Assembly: GCA_938041445.1 (NCBI GenBank)
Contig: CALISO010000074.1
Coordinates: 1 to 39,358 of the forward strand
Reading direction: 5' to 3'
Source: an uncultured Saprospiraceae bacterium
GTDB taxonomy: Bacteria > Bacteroidota > Bacteroidia > Chitinophagales > Saprospiraceae
DNA length: 39,358 nucleotides
The position numbers and the translations under genes are program-made. Under the pieces are notes generated by a model. That model was not told where the DNA came from and ran no database searches. It was given only the letters and a program-made list of their open reading frames with translations. Shown here one piece after another: positions 26,701-35,295 of this stretch (positions are counted from its first letter, which is position 1; every line of letters begins with the position of its first letter).

Positions 26701-28322
26701 TAAATAACAACATCACCACAGATATCTGGCTGTATGTCAGGTGTGCCAAGTACTGTACCTGCAATGAGGCAATCACCTACACCATTATTCGTGTAGTCGA
26801 CGGGAACTTCTCCATCTAAAAGATCAGCACAACTTAGACTCTCATCATCTGGAAGGTTGGTGAATGTCGGTGGGTCAGTAGCATTGATTGTGATTGTTTG
26901 TACATGGGTAGCTGAGTTACCACAAGAGTCTATTGCCACCCAAGTCCGCGTCACAGTTCCTCCATCACAATTATCTCCGTTGATTTCTTCTATACCATCA
27001 ACAGTTGTAGAACCGAGGCAATCATCTGTAATATCCAATGGACCAAATGCATCAGCTTCACTAAGGCAATCAAAAGTCATATCACCAGGCGGGTCGTCAA
27101 ATGTCGGTGGCGAAGTGTCTTCCCACTCAATAACTAACTCTACTAAGTCACAGAAACAGTCATCGACCCCACAGTCGTTATAGGTTAACCCCGTATCATC
27201 AATATCATCTCCTATTTCTGGAAGGGTATATTCTGGATCAGCGCCATTGTAGAAGTTATAACTATAAACAGAGAATATTCCACAATTAGGAAAGGTGTAA
27301 GAATCCGAACTTCCTTGAGCCCATTGAATAATCTCCCCATCCATATCGGTCAAAAAGATGTATTGGTCAAAGTCATCTGTATCTGTAAAGCCTGTTGCTT
27401 CATACGTTATCTCAGTGTTAGGACAAGAAGGGCTTGTTGTAGCTGTTATTGTTCCAGCATCTGCAGATCCATCAAGTACAGTGATGTCCTTACACAGTGG
27501 TTCTGGGCTCGCAAAAGGTTGGATACATGGCTTGTTATCCACGTCTACACAAATCTCATATACACCAGGAGCAGGAAAAGTATAAGAAGTACTTGTCAGA
27601 TCTGTACCAGAATCAAAAGGATTAAACGTTGCCTCATTTGTATCAGCAAAGTCATCAAACCAATAATAATTAACAGCTCCGGTATGATCATCAACTGAGT
27701 AAGTTACTGGTCCAGTGGGAAAACAAAGTAACTCATCTCCTTGTATTTCTTGATCCCATGGTGGCATATCATTTAGACTACAATCTCCTGTCACAGTTAT
27801 CTCTACATCGCAAGCCGCTCCATTACATCCATCAACTAAGAAATAGTACGTATCACCTACTGTCATTCCAGTAGGATTTAAAGTTCTACAATCATTATTA
27901 TTACATCCAGATCCAGCGGTGCCGCATGCCCCAGTAACTAATGAACCAGGTAAATCACTACAATCAGAATATATTGCTGCTTGAAGGCCTGATGTGAAGC
28001 CACCACCTGAACACATATCATAGCAAACTTCAAGTTCAAGTGTTTCACACCAAGATAAAAAAGCAAACCAAGTTGGATTATTTGATACTGTACCAGTCAA
28101 GCCAGGACACATTGGTGTAGGACCATCATTAGGATGTTGAAAATCACTCATTGTATATTCAAACCCATCAAGAGCTTCTATAGTACACTGGACAGGTGCA
28201 GTCTCACACATACATGTGTTCTGGGTACCATCGTCGCACGGATCTGGAGCACCAAGAGTCTGCCCACTCACAATTTGAGCAATAGATATAAGTGTTAAGA
28301 TTAATAGGAATAATCTAGTCAT
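17727..28322 (-). CDS. Giant secreted repeat protein with type B T9SS tail (SprB-like adhesin)
   Basis: 3531 residues, one uninterrupted frame. Order: signal peptide MTRLFLLILTLISIAQIVSG; Cys-rich N-terminal domain (about 25-180); PKD-like part (about 190-390); 14 HYR-like modules of about 82 residues (about 390-1555), each with about four Cys and the pattern D-x-T/E-PP-x-F ... TFDC ... WTDNCDGT ... THTQTI; three Cys-rich units around CSDGDDCTIDD, CNDNDECTINDL and CSDGDPCTINDI (about 1555-1665); 16 Ig/PKD-like modules of about 70 residues (about 1750-2875), each with C-x-G-x-x-T-L ... YxW ... G-x-Y-x-V-x-VTD-x-x-GC; further PKD-like domains; a SprB-type repeat (GGQPPYTYSVDN ... GGSYLVEVTDALGC); and a C-terminal type B T9SS domain (MSIYDRWGNLVY ... 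AGVYVYLFVF). It is strongly acidic and nearly free of lysine. The likely role is a surface filament or adhesin, perhaps for gliding or attachment; that is inferred from family architecture. It has its own terminator. Confidence 0.95.
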   Translation of the reverse strand: MTRLFLLILTLISIAQIVSGQTLGAPDPCDDGTQNTCMCETAPVQCTIEALDGFEYTMSDFQHPNDGPTPMCPGLTGTVSNNPTWFAFLSWCETLELEVCYDMCSGGGFTSGLQAAIYSDCSDLPGSLVTGACGTAGSGCNNNDCRTLNPTGMTVGDTYYFLVDGCNGAACDVEITVTGDCSLNDMPPWDQEIQGDELLCFPTGPVTYSVDDHTGAVNYYWFDDFADTNEATFNPFDSGTDLTSTSYTFPAPGVYEICVDVDNKPCIQPFASPEPLCKDITVLDGSADAGTITATTSPSCPNTEITYEATGFTDTDDFDQYIFLTDMDGEIIQWAQGSSDSYTFPNCGIFSVYSYNFYNGADPEYTLPEIGDDIDDTGLTYNDCGVDDCFCDLVELVIEWEDTSPPTFDDPPGDMTFDCLSEADAFGPLDITDDCLGSTTVDGIEEINGDNCDGGTVTRTWVAIDSCGNSATHVQTITINATDPPTFTNLPDDESLSCADLLDGEVPVDYTNNGVGDCLIAGTVLGTPDIQPDICGDVVIYTWIIPDTCGFDVTATQTVTIDPPLDIEFLDVPDDVTITCADLPFTPVNLDYTNNDIGDCFIEGTEDTPEIDGTLDICDDVITITWEVTDFCGRVFDTMQMVTLEDTEPPVFVDPPGPLTFDCFLDIPAAEDLVWTDNCDGTGMVPLDTQVDNGTDLCTAGVVERTWIYTDDCGLTVTHTQMITVNPPAPVVWTSTLPDDISVECNETVPPMEPIMYSNGTGDGCEEMGSIPGEETGGPLLICEDFLTRTWEHSDQCGNPIMHVQTITLIDVTPPELQDEPGNLTLDCYLDVPVMEDLVWTDNCDGTDSVEGVEAGTIDVCTGGTITRTWTYTDICGTNTDTHVQTIEVTPVPDATWITALPEDVTIECITDPLPDPIDLEWSNAPASTNCFETDFASPVDAGTFVNCGDQITRTWEVIPTCGPTLTYVQTFTFEDITPPEFTDPPADMTFDCYLDVPTMDDLVWTDNCDGTDSVPGVETGTIVDCVGGTIMRTWEYTDLCDNPVTHTQTITVTPVPDIIWLTALPEDITIECITDPLPDPIDLEYSNAPISANCLETDFAPPVDDGTFVNCGDQITRTWEVIPTCGPTLTYVQTFTFEDITPPEFTDPPADMTFDCYLDVPTMEDLVWTDNCDGTDSVPGVETGTIVDCVGGTIMRTWEYLDLCDNPATHTQTITVTPVPDIMWLTTLPADITIECITDPLPDPIDLEYSNAPVSANCLETDFISPIDAGAFVNCGDQITRTWEVIPTCGPTLTYVQTFTFEDITPPVFTSTPADMTFDCFLDLPLMEELEWTDNCDGTSTVAGTEMGTIDDCNGGVITRMWEYMDLCDNLVTHTQTITVNPVPDLAWISTLPGNVTIQCGDPIPPAEDLDYSNAPTGVACEEGSSISPEEAGELLICGDEIIRTWEVTSTLCGDVLTHVQVITLEDLTPPVFVNTPDAAIMISCLADLPAFDDLEWEDNCDLSGTVPGSESGNLDACTGGSITRMWMYSDVCGNGPAVFNQVITLVPPTPTACSDGDDCTIDDRETLDCEGNVCVPCAGVLTDCNGLTEFIACNDNDECTINDLREVACDGSFCGPCAGVVTDCSNGLTFDEPCSDGDPCTINDIRVIDCQGQECVPCMGTPNPTPVPTITAPFNACMDIPAELEASDCNGEVIWYDDAAGTNVIFIGDDFTTPPITGDIVYYVVCDVNDCLSEIVDVPLTAVDAETTTITGDDIICFGQVSELDAGNGFFMYDWGDGNDDQTLIINEDGTYTVTVTDFNACTSTDEFTVDVIEPEPAEISGSLTYCEGSSTTLTAETGFDSYLWFPSGEESNVLVVSTPDDITLQVIDQNGCQSITLLSVDESTSLEPQITGDLFICEGEEVTLSAGAGFDTYLWPEVGANVSQITVNTPGDYTVEVSDGSGCTGSSVVTVVQSDILAPTIAGDNPFCPGTDAVLDASDPNYTDYTWSNSSTNGSITVTTPDTYSVTVTDINGCTHISTIDLTEHIPPTVTITGDLNICDGEITTLTVDAGFLNYSWSDGVTTTNSLPVNSSGSYSVTVTDNNGCTGESSVIVVANNELEVFIDGGTTFCEGGSTTLDAGTWAGYSWLPFGENIQQITASTTDTYTVIVTDDNGCTGSSSIQVMQDDELSPTINGNENVCEGSTTTLSVFGTFTTYEWDTNEGTESIEVGAGDYSVTVTDASGCSGSSQITVTTTNAEQVTIDGETELCDGEIIDLTAVGTFSSYAWSNQLTSQSITINAEGEYSVTATDNNGCTSSTSVNVTVNTLASPNIVGPEILCEGSDAILSAGGPFTTYAWSTNEDTQDITINSGGSYTVTVTDAFGCEASSSVAINELPNPTVSILGSTTFCPDGFTILSLNSTFESVTWSPSNETLSEIMVDTEGTISVFVTDANGCTGSSSVEISEQLNLSLEILGSEELCEGSTSTLSVGSFITYEWSTNEDTQEITISEPGDYMVTVFDQSGCSGTADITVTEVESLNVEIAGDNNLCDGSSTTLSVPDIYTSYEWSTTNTGVNEILVNQSGTYTVTVTDNIGCEGSSSIVVVDVPNPSPMMAGDPQLCFGESTILSLENVYAEYLWSDGSSDPTLEVTEPGIISVEVTDINGCTGSTSVNTSYYGDPIAEISGSTSFCVDGSTTLDAGDGASWLWSTNEITQTISVSMEGLISVEVTDINGCVASSEIMVTEEEFLMPAITGDREFCDGESTILNAGDFATYLWSTNEVTQTIEVTTGGLYSVEVSDVGGCTGTNEVLVEVLPLPTPGINGEPQICLDGQTILTVDGDYEQYEWSNSEITQAIIVNQTGNYSVIVTDTDGCTGATDVEVVLSPTPDVLALSLNCSDDDLTYTAEFTTSGDDIQAPPYSADINSGIVTISGIDINESLSITITDSSTSCDTTFVVNPPNCGCNASADAGANQLINCDIISVTLGGPGTATGTTFTYEWTDIDGNVVSTDPTYDTTEPGTFTLVVTDIVNDCDDESSVTIDDERNEPLAIISADPDNVIDCVIDAVTLTSGASEENVIYTWINGKNITQAFEVVISEGGEVTLIALDTITGCSNESVINIQDQEEFPLLLIQEPDPLTCVNLAVVIDASQSQGSGSISYQWSDDAGELPGENTLQLEVTTPGLYYLEGTDSNNNCQNIDTIEVIELFQFPAVEAMGDPDLPCENPEVTLSAIIDNGGAATTIAWSTTDGNILSANDAANIVATLAGTYTVEVTDVLTGCVTSDMFVVNPNGGPSEVASEITDPSCENLTAGEILLETLAGGQPPYTYSVDNMENTTGVFTGLSGGSYLVEVTDALGCAFLTTIVLEEPQTVTLEVDEPVVEVEFGDDVTVNLTTNIPTGDIESIVWSPELPIPCPLCLTVDFEDVLVGQLYEITITNSEGCMATATVRFLVDREEDIFIPNIILVGDDDTFYPQSGSEDIITDEMSIYDRWGNLVYINTNFQTNDPTAGWDLTFNGQRIEAGVYVYLFVFDVPGLGKITKAGDITVIY
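24409..25884. repeat. Three tandem 492-bp units inside the giant gene
   Basis: Three consecutive units begin at 24409, 24901 and 25393, each exactly 492 bases (164 codons, two HYR-like modules). The best-preserved block, 24829-24917 against 25321-25409, is identical over 89 bases. Units further out in the gene keep the protein pattern but have diverged in DNA. This indicates recent duplication or gene conversion. Confidence 0.85.
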
Positions 28323-28446
28323 TACAAATAAGTTTTAAGGGAGCTATTTATCTATTGAAAGTAAGGAATAATGAGGGGAATCCTTCAGCAAGTCCAACTA
28401 AATGTTAAAATTCAATTAGATACAGACAGAAAAGTTTGCAAAGTGC

Positions 28447-29391
28447 TCAAAACCCACTTTTGCGTTCCCAATAATTCTGGTCTTCAACCTCTTGTACGAG
28501 TTGGAGATAGTTGTTGTACCGGAGTTCGCTGATGTAGCCTTCTTCGACTGCATTTTTGACAGAGCACTTTGGCTCATTGCGATGCATACAATCATCGAAT
28601 TTGCAATCGGTTGATTCAATGAAAATCTCTTTAAAATTGTGTGCTACATCCATTACTTCAAAGTGATTGAAACTGAGGTTTTTGATACCTGGAGTATCTA
28701 TGATCTGCCCTCCACCTTCTAAGTCAAACATTTCTGCAAAGGTGGTCGTGTGCTGCCCTTTGCCACTATAGTCTGAGATCTCACCTGTTCGCAACTCCAG
28801 ATCGGGTTGGAGGCCATTGATGAGGGTAGACTTACCGACTCCGGATTGCCCTGCGAATAGTGTTAGTTTATCCTTGAGATAGAGTCTCAATTCTTCAAAA
28901 CCTTGTCCAGTAGCCGCGGATACGAGACTACAGTCATAGCCAATTGACGTATAGACTGCCTTGAGATAGTTGAACATCAGTAGGTCTTCTTCATCATAGA
29001 TGTCTGACTTGTTGAAGACGATGTGGACTGGAATGTCATAAGGCTCTGTCATCAACAAAAATCGATCGATGAACCCTTGCTTGATTTTGGGTTCTGCAAC
29101 GGTGATAATTAAGAGTGCTTGATCAATATTTGCCGCGAGGATGTGTAGGTTGTGTTTCTTGCGTGGAGATTGACGGATGACATAGTTTCTACGATCGCAA
29201 ATTTCTTTGATCATGCCTGTATCTTCTCCTGGGACAGGTTCTAGCATTACGAAGTCACCGACTGCGACAGGATTAGTAACAGGTTTGTCCTCGAGACGAA
29301 ATTTTCCAATGATTCGACAAGGAAGAATTGTTCCATCTTCAAGTTTAACATCATACCAACTGCCTGTACTACGGACGATAGTTCCTTGCAT
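28447..29391 (-). CDS. rsgA: Ribosome small-subunit biogenesis GTPase
   Basis: Circularly permuted GTPase that acts in late 30S maturation. The 314 residues give an N-terminal OB-fold (MQGTIVRSTGSWYDV), then motifs in permuted order: G4 NKSD (127-130), G1 GQSGVGKS (181-188), G3 DTPG (232-235), and the C-terminal zinc knuckle C263, C268, H270, C276 (DCKFDDCMHRNEPKC). Length and order are normal. It lies 5 bases downstream of the GGGP synthase gene, so both are probably co-transcribed. The giant gene follows after 124 bases. Confidence 0.96.
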   Translation of the reverse strand: MQGTIVRSTGSWYDVKLEDGTILPCRIIGKFRLEDKPVTNPVAVGDFVMLEPVPGEDTGMIKEICDRRNYVIRQSPRKKHNLHILAANIDQALLIITVAEPKIKQGFIDRFLLMTEPYDIPVHIVFNKSDIYDEEDLLMFNYLKAVYTSIGYDCSLVSAATGQGFEELRLYLKDKLTLFAGQSGVGKSTLINGLQPDLELRTGEISDYSGKGQHTTTFAEMFDLEGGGQIIDTPGIKNLSFNHFEVMDVAHNFKEIFIESTDCKFDDCMHRNEPKCSVKNAVEEGYISELRYNNYLQLVQEVEDQNYWERKSGF

Positions 29392-29396
29392 ATTGG

Positions 29397-30158
29397 CTAG
29401 CTGGAAGATGAGATATTTGCACTTTCTTGGTGGATGGCTACTGACATATCGATGATGAGTTCTGGGTCTGACTCAAAGGCATTACCTACAACGACGATAT
29501 CAGCTCCAGCTTTGACCTTTGCATTTGCAACTTCGGGATTGCGGATACCACCTCCAACAATCATGGGTAAATCGACGGCCTTTCTAACTGCAGAAATCAT
29601 AGATGATGAAATACTTCGCATTGCTCCACTACCTGCATCTAGATAGAGCATCTTGAGACCTAGCATCTCACCTGCCATTGCTGTACTGACGGCAATGTCA
29701 TCTTTATCATGTGGGATGGGTAGCGTATTGCTAATATATGAGACCGATGTGGCTCTACCTCCATCTATAAGCATATAGCCAGTAGACAACACTTCTAGGC
29801 CCGCCTCTCGTATGTAAGGTGCCGTAATAACATGTTTGCCTATGAGCAACTCTGGATTACGACCTGAGATTAAGGATAAAAACAAGAGTCCATCTGCAGC
29901 ATCTGTTATCTGAAAAGTACTACCAGGAAATAGTAGAACAGGTATATTACATCGTTCTTTGATAGCTGTGACAACCTCGTCTAAACGGTGATTCAAAATC
30001 ATACTCCCTCCGATAAAAAACAAGTCCACATTTGCGTTTTTAGCATGGTGGATAGTCTTATCAAGTGAAGTCAACTTCACTTTGTCAGGATCAATCAAGA
30101 CTGCTAGTTTCTTGATGCCTTTAGATTTGTCAGATGTTATGTCTTGATAAAGTGTCAT
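29397..30158 (-). CDS. Geranylgeranylglyceryl phosphate synthase family protein
   Basis: Prenyltransferase of the GGGPS/PcrB family, a TIM barrel that joins a polyprenyl diphosphate to sn-glycerol-1-phosphate, the ether bond typical of archaeal lipids. Visible family blocks are LAVLIDPDKV near the N-terminus, FFIGGSMIL, VLLFPGST, GRATSVSYISNTLPIP, LYLDAGSGA and PMIVGGGIRNPE with VVVGNAFE. The 253-residue length and the LFPGS/YLDAGSGA forms fit the group II enzymes found in Bacteroidota. The prenyl length and the product's role in the cell cannot be seen. It is 42 bases downstream of the carboxyltransferase gene, so may be in the same transcript. Confidence 0.92.
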   Translation of the reverse strand: MTLYQDITSDKSKGIKKLAVLIDPDKVKLTSLDKTIHHAKNANVDLFFIGGSMILNHRLDEVVTAIKERCNIPVLLFPGSTFQITDAADGLLFLSLISGRNPELLIGKHVITAPYIREAGLEVLSTGYMLIDGGRATSVSYISNTLPIPHDKDDIAVSTAMAGEMLGLKMLYLDAGSGAMRSISSSMISAVRKAVDLPMIVGGGIRNPEVANAKVKAGADIVVVGNAFESDPELIIDMSVAIHQESANISSSS

Positions 30159-30200
30159 CTATATAAAGCAAGATAGTCATTGCCTCCTATACAAGACACA

Positions 30201-31742
30201 TTACAGAGGGATATTCCCGTGTTTTTTGTCGGGATTAACAACTTTTTTGTGTTCTAACGTCGCAAATGCCTTGATTAACTTTCTCCGAGTATCTATCGGA
30301 TCAATGACTTCATCCACAAATCCTCTCTCTGCAGCAAGGTATGGATGGGCAAATTTCTCTGCATATTCAGCCTCTTTCTCTTTCAATTTTTCTTCTGGAT
30401 TATCAGCCGCAGCGATCTCCTTACGGAAAATGATTTCGCTTGCTCCTTTGGCTCCCATCACTGCGATTTCACCTGATGGAAATGCAAAATTGAAGTCTGC
30501 TCCGATATGTTTGGAGTTCATCACATCGTATGCTCCACCATATGCTTTCCGAGTAATCAGACTAATTCTTGGTACAGTAGCTTCACTAAAGGCATAGAGT
30601 AGTTTTGCTCCATTTGTGATGATGGCATTCCACTCTTGATGTGTACCAGGCAAGAATCCCGGAACATCGACTAAGACAAGCAAAGGAATATTGAAGCTAT
30701 CGCAAAATCTTACGAATCTCGCTGCTTTTTTAGAACTATCTACATCTAGAACACCTGCGAGGTGCATCGGTTGGTTTGCAACAATACCGGTTGATTTACC
30801 AGCTATCCTACTGAACCCAACCACGATATTCTCAGCATAGTCTTTATGAATTTCAAAGAATGAGTCTGTATCCACAATCTCATTAATTACAGACTTAATA
30901 TCATAGGGTTGAGTAGATTCAGGAGGGATAATCTCTCTCAGTTTAGGCCGTTGTTCTGATGTGAGTTCGTAATCCGTACTAGGTGCTTTTTCGCGATAGT
31001 TTTGAGGCAGATAACTTAGAAGGGTTTTGACATCTTCTATGCAAGTCACATCATTACTCGAGGTTAAATGCGTCACACCAGACTTCGTAGCATGAGTCAT
31101 CGCTCCGCCTAGTTCTTCAGAGGTGACCTCCTCGTTAGTTACAGTCTTGACCACGTTTGGGCCAGTAACAAACATAAAACTCGTCTGCTCTACCATAAGG
31201 GTAAAGTCTGTCATTGCTGGGCTGTATACTGCTCCACCAGCACATGGCCCCATGATTGCAGATATCTGTGGAATGACACCAGAAGCCATCACATTTTTGT
31301 AGAAGATATCGGCATAGCCACCAAGTGACTTGACACCTTCTTGGATACGAGCTCCTCCAGAGTCATTGAGTCCGATGATCGGTGCTCCCGACTTCATTGC
31401 AGCGTCCATTACTTTGATAATTTTTTCTGCATGTGTCTCTGATAGTGATCCACCAAATACTGTAAAGTCTTGAGCAAAAACATACACTAGTCGACCTTGG
31501 ACAGTCCCATAACCAGTGACAACTCCATCTCCATAGAACTTTTGATTCTCCATTCCGAAGTCTGTACTTCTGTGCCTGACGAGCATCCCCATTTCTTCGA
31601 ATGATCCAACATCGAGGAGTAACTCCACCCGTTCTCTTGCGGTAAGTTTCTTCTTTTTATGCTGGCTGTCGATTCGAGTCTGTCCTCCACCTAGAAGAGC
31701 TTCTTGTTGTAGGGATTCGAGCTGTTTGAGTTTATCTTTCAT
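30201..31742 (-). CDS. pccB: Propionyl-CoA carboxylase carboxyltransferase (beta) subunit
   Basis: Transfers the carboxyl group from carboxybiotin to propionyl-CoA to give methylmalonyl-CoA. The 513-residue protein has the two crotonase-like halves: N-terminal [43 protein letters not shown], and C-terminal [23 protein letters not shown] and [13 protein letters not shown]. Length and motifs are those of PccB/MmdA-type subunits rather than AccD. It starts with a one-base overlap with the mutase stop (TAATG at 31742). Acyl-CoA specificity is taken from the mutase neighbours; acetyl-CoA or other substrates cannot be excluded. Confidence 0.94.
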   Translation of the reverse strand: MKDKLKQLESLQQEALLGGGQTRIDSQHKKKKLTARERVELLLDVGSFEEMGMLVRHRSTDFGMENQKFYGDGVVTGYGTVQGRLVYVFAQDFTVFGGSLSETHAEKIIKVMDAAMKSGAPIIGLNDSGGARIQEGVKSLGGYADIFYKNVMASGVIPQISAIMGPCAGGAVYSPAMTDFTLMVEQTSFMFVTGPNVVKTVTNEEVTSEELGGAMTHATKSGVTHLTSSNDVTCIEDVKTLLSYLPQNYREKAPSTDYELTSEQRPKLREIIPPESTQPYDIKSVINEIVDTDSFFEIHKDYAENIVVGFSRIAGKSTGIVANQPMHLAGVLDVDSSKKAARFVRFCDSFNIPLLVLVDVPGFLPGTHQEWNAIITNGAKLLYAFSEATVPRISLITRKAYGGAYDVMNSKHIGADFNFAFPSGEIAVMGAKGASEIIFRKEIAAADNPEEKLKEKEAEYAEKFAHPYLAAERGFVDEVIDPIDTRRKLIKAFATLEHKKVVNPDKKHGNIPL

Positions 31743-33856
31743 TATTTTGGTTCTAGTTGGTCAAGCATAAGTTGTAATATTTGGCCTGCAGCCTCAGACA
31801 AAATTGTCCCTGGTCCGAAGACACCTAAGACTCCTTTGTCAAATAGAAAATCATAGTCCTGCGGAGGGATCACACCTCCAACAATCACTGCGATATCTTG
31901 TCTTCCACGTTCTTTGAGAGTATCAATCACTGCTGGTACAAGCGTCTTGTGTCCTGCGGCAAGTGATGAGATGCCTATCAGATGTACGTCACTATCAATT
32001 GCTTGATTGACGACCTCGGCAGGAGTCTGGAATAATGGTCCGATATCCACATCGAATCCTAAATCTGCAAATCCAGTCGCAATTACTCTTGCACCTCTGT
32101 CGTGGCCATCTTGACCAAGCTTAGCAATCAAAATTCGTGGACGACGACCAATATGATTTGCAACACGGTCAGAGAGCACTCGAGCATTTAAGAATGTTTC
32201 ATCATTCATAATTGACTTTGAATATACACCTTGGATTGTTTTATTGGTTGCACGATGTCTATCAAACACGGCTTCCATTGCTGAAGAGATTTCACCAAGA
32301 GTAGCTCTCAATCTCGCAGCTTTTACGGCAGCTGCAAGGAGGTTTCCATCACTAGCTGCAATGGACTTAATATTGGCAAGTGCTTTGTTGACAGCGTCAT
32401 TGTCTCTTGATGCTTTGATCTGGTTGAGTCTGTGGACCTGTTCAGCGTAGACTTTGTCATTTTCAACTTCCAAGATATCAAATCCAAGATCTTTTTCTTC
32501 TTGTTGAAAGACATTGACACCGACTATTTGCTTAGAGCCGCTATCTATTGCTGCTTGTGTTCTTGCAGCCGCTTGTTCTATCCGGAGTTTAGGAATTCCC
32601 TTTTCGATTGCCTTGGTCATACCGCCTTCTGCCTCGACCTCTTGGATATGTCCCCAAGCTTTCTTGATGAGAGCATCGGTTAGATATTCTATGTGATAGG
32701 CACCTTTGTAAGGGTCAATTGCCTTACAAAGGTCTGTGTCTTTCTGAAGATAGAGTTGAGTATCTCGGGCAATCTTAGCCGAGTAGTCAGTAGGTAGTGC
32801 TAGTGCTTCATCAAGTGCATTGGTATGTAGGGATTGTGTCCCTCCCAAGACTGCGGATAGAGCTTCTATTGTGGTCCGACTAATGTTATTGTATGGATCT
32901 TGAGCTGTGAGACTATATCCAGATGTCTGACAATGTGTACGTAGAGACATTGACTTTGGATTCTGTGGATCAAACTGCTTAACAATACTTGCCCACAAGA
33001 CTCTACCTGCTCGCAACTTTGCCACTTCCATAAAATGATGCATGCCTATGCCCCAAAAGAACGATAATCGTGGAGCAAAGTCATCAATCTTCAATCCTTG
33101 AGCTAGTCCGGTCTTGATATATTCAAGCCCATCAGCCAAGGTATAGGCAAGCTCTAAATCCGCCGGAGCTCCTGCCTCCTGCATATGATATCCACTGATG
33201 CTGATCGAATTGAACTTCGGCATAAGCTCTGCGGTATAAGAGAATATATCTCCGATAATCCGCATCGATGGAGCAGGAGGATAGATGTAGGTATTTCTTA
33301 CCATAAACTCTTTGAGAATATCATTTTGGATAGTACCCTTGAGTTTGTCAGGTGTGACACCTTGCTCTTCTGCCGCCACAATGTAGAATGCCATAATTGG
33401 AATCACAGCACCGTTCATTGTCATCGAGATAGACATCTGATCAAGTGGAATGCCATCGAAAAGCTGCTTCATATCTTCAACAGTGTCAATGGCTACACCA
33501 GCCATGCCAACATCTCCTCTTACTCGTGGGTTATCCGAGTCAAATCCTCTATGTGTTGCCAAGTCAAATGCAACAGATAATCCCTTCTGTCCAGCAGCGA
33601 GATTTTTTCTATAAAAGGCATTTGACTCCTCAGCGGTGCTGAATCCGGCATACTGCCTAATTGTCCAAGGTCGACCGAGATACATCGTCGGATAGGGACC
33701 ACTTAGATAGGGCGGTTTGCCAGAGTTGTATGCTTCATGAGGCTGGATATCTTTTGGCCTGTCACTGGGGATGGATATGCCTTCTGGTGTTAAGAAGAAT
33801 TGCCCATCTTGAGACTCAGGAAGTATCACTTGCGATGTATATGGAGGGAGTTTCAT
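31742..33856 (-). CDS. mutB: Methylmalonyl-CoA mutase large subunit
   Basis: Adenosylcobalamin-dependent isomerase that converts (R)-methylmalonyl-CoA to succinyl-CoA. The 704 residues contain the N-terminal substrate barrel ([82 protein letters not shown]) and the C-terminal B12 domain with the base-off ligand motif DGHDRGA at about residue 584, then [14 protein letters not shown] and [10 protein letters not shown]. All key residues seem intact. It overlaps the biotin carboxylase gene by ATGA and the carboxyltransferase gene by TAATG. A partner MutA is encoded upstream, two genes away. Confidence 0.97.
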   Translation of the reverse strand: MKLPPYTSQVILPESQDGQFFLTPEGISIPSDRPKDIQPHEAYNSGKPPYLSGPYPTMYLGRPWTIRQYAGFSTAEESNAFYRKNLAAGQKGLSVAFDLATHRGFDSDNPRVRGDVGMAGVAIDTVEDMKQLFDGIPLDQMSISMTMNGAVIPIMAFYIVAAEEQGVTPDKLKGTIQNDILKEFMVRNTYIYPPAPSMRIIGDIFSYTAELMPKFNSISISGYHMQEAGAPADLELAYTLADGLEYIKTGLAQGLKIDDFAPRLSFFWGIGMHHFMEVAKLRAGRVLWASIVKQFDPQNPKSMSLRTHCQTSGYSLTAQDPYNNISRTTIEALSAVLGGTQSLHTNALDEALALPTDYSAKIARDTQLYLQKDTDLCKAIDPYKGAYHIEYLTDALIKKAWGHIQEVEAEGGMTKAIEKGIPKLRIEQAAARTQAAIDSGSKQIVGVNVFQQEEKDLGFDILEVENDKVYAEQVHRLNQIKASRDNDAVNKALANIKSIAASDGNLLAAAVKAARLRATLGEISSAMEAVFDRHRATNKTIQGVYSKSIMNDETFLNARVLSDRVANHIGRRPRILIAKLGQDGHDRGARVIATGFADLGFDVDIGPLFQTPAEVVNQAIDSDVHLIGISSLAAGHKTLVPAVIDTLKERGRQDIAVIVGGVIPPQDYDFLFDKGVLGVFGPGTILSEAAGQILQLMLDQLEPK

Positions 33857-35295
33857 AACCTTGGAATCGCTAGGTGATTAGATTTATACTCTAGGAAAAG
33901 CTTAAGCGCTATCTTAGCTGCGAGTTCATCTTCTGGATTTGCAGAAGTATCATCCTTATTTGTAAAGTACTTTGCTACAAAGTGAGTATCAATATCTCCC
34001 GAGAGAAATGCCGGATGTCGCATCACAAATTCTCCAAATGACAAGGTGTTCTTCACACCTTCGATGTGATAATTATCAATAGCATAAATCATCTTAGCTA
34101 TTGCCTCATCACGGTCGGCACCATAGGTCACAAGTTTAGACAACATCGGATCGTAGTAGATTGGCACTTCCATACCTTCTCGATATCCGTTGTCAACTCT
34201 GATGCCCTGTCCACTAGGTAGTTGATAGGTGTCGAGTGTGCCGATTGATGGCATAAAATTCGTTTCTGGGTCTTCAGCGTAAACTCTTAACTCAATTGCG
34301 TGCCCAGTAATAGACAGCATATCTTGTTTGATTGTTAGATGTTCTCCACGAGCTACTTTGATTTGTTGTTCTACGAGGTCTACTCCTGAGATCAACTCTG
34401 TAATTGGATGCTCTACTTGTAGACGCGTATTCATTTCAAGAAAGTAGAAGTTCTTTTCACTATCGAGTAAAAACTCTACTGTACCTGCACCGCTATAGTT
34501 ACATGATCTTGCAACATCTATCGCAGCCTGACCCATCCTATGTCTGAGATCATCATCTAGTACAACCGAAGGTGCTTCTTCTACAACCTTCTGGTGTCTT
34601 CGCTGGATACTACACTCTCTTTCAAACAAGTGAATGTAGTTGTCGTGGTTATCCGCAAGGATTTGTATTTCAATGTGTCTAGGTGAAGTGATGTACTTTT
34701 CTATAAAGACTGATCCATCTCCAAAGGCATTAGTTGCCTCACTGACGGCCCTGTCAAATGCTTCTCCGACTTCACTAAGTTCGTGTACTATCCGCATACC
34801 CTTACCACCACCTCCGGCAGAGGCTTTTATGAGCACAGGTGTGCCAATTGATTTAGCGATTGTTAGAGCTTCTTCTTTGTCTTTGAGAGCTTTGTCTGTA
34901 CCTGGCACCATTGGTATGTCAAACTTTGAAACAGCCTCTTTGGCGGCAAGTTTACTACCCATCACTGTGATTGACTCTGCTGATGGTCCGATGAAAGTTA
35001 ACCCAGCTTCCTTTACGGCATTAGCAAATACCGCATTTTCACTCAAGAATCCATAACCGGGATGAATGGCATCAGCACCGCAGTCTACAGCCACCTTGAT
35101 AATCTTATCAATGACAAGATAGGACTGGTCACTGGGTGAAGGGCCAACAAGGTATGCTTCATCCGCTAATACAACGTGTGGGGCATTAACATCAACTTCT
35201 GAGTAAACGGCAACGGTAGCAATGCCCAATTTCTTGGCAGATCGCATCACCCGACAGGCAATCTCTCCTCTATTCGCGACTAAGATTTTTTTCAT
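33853..35295 (-). CDS. Biotin carboxylase subunit of an acyl-CoA carboxylase
   Basis: ATP-dependent carboxylation of the biotin carrier. I chose the start at 35295 ([15 protein letters not shown]) because it overlaps the mutA stop as ATGA and gives the usual N-terminus; an ATG at 35319 would add eight residues inside mutA. The 480-residue product has the ATP-grasp glycine-rich loop [14 protein letters not shown], the block [15 protein letters not shown], catalytic [17 protein letters not shown] and [14 protein letters not shown]. There is no biotin domain in this chain; it is encoded separately at 36235-36726. Its position between the two mutase genes supports propionyl-CoA as substrate for the complex. 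Confidence 0.95.
   Translation of the reverse strand: MKKILVANRGEIACRVMRSAKKLGIATVAVYSEVDVNAPHVVLADEAYLVGPSPSDQSYLVIDKIIKVAVDCGADAIHPGYGFLSENAVFANAVKEAGLTFIGPSAESITVMGSKLAAKEAVSKFDIPMVPGTDKALKDKEEALTIAKSIGTPVLIKASAGGGGKGMRIVHELSEVGEAFDRAVSEATNAFGDGSVFIEKYITSPRHIEIQILADNHDNYIHLFERECSIQRRHQKVVEEAPSVVLDDDLRHRMGQAAIDVARSCNYSGAGTVEFLLDSEKNFYFLEMNTRLQVEHPITELISGVDLVEQQIKVARGEHLTIKQDMLSITGHAIELRVYAEDPETNFMPSIGTLDTYQLPSGQGIRVDNGYREGMEVPIYYDPMLSKLVTYGADRDEAIAKMIYAIDNYHIEGVKNTLSFGEFVMRHPAFLSGDIDTHFVAKYFTNKDDTSANPEDELAAKIALKLFLEYKSNHLAIPRL

Noticed and set aside
17727-28322. Repeats in the giant gene as a CRISPR array or transposon cluster
   Set aside because: The repeats are in frame, 492 bp or about 210 bp in period, and encode protein modules; no short spacers and no cas or transposase gene.
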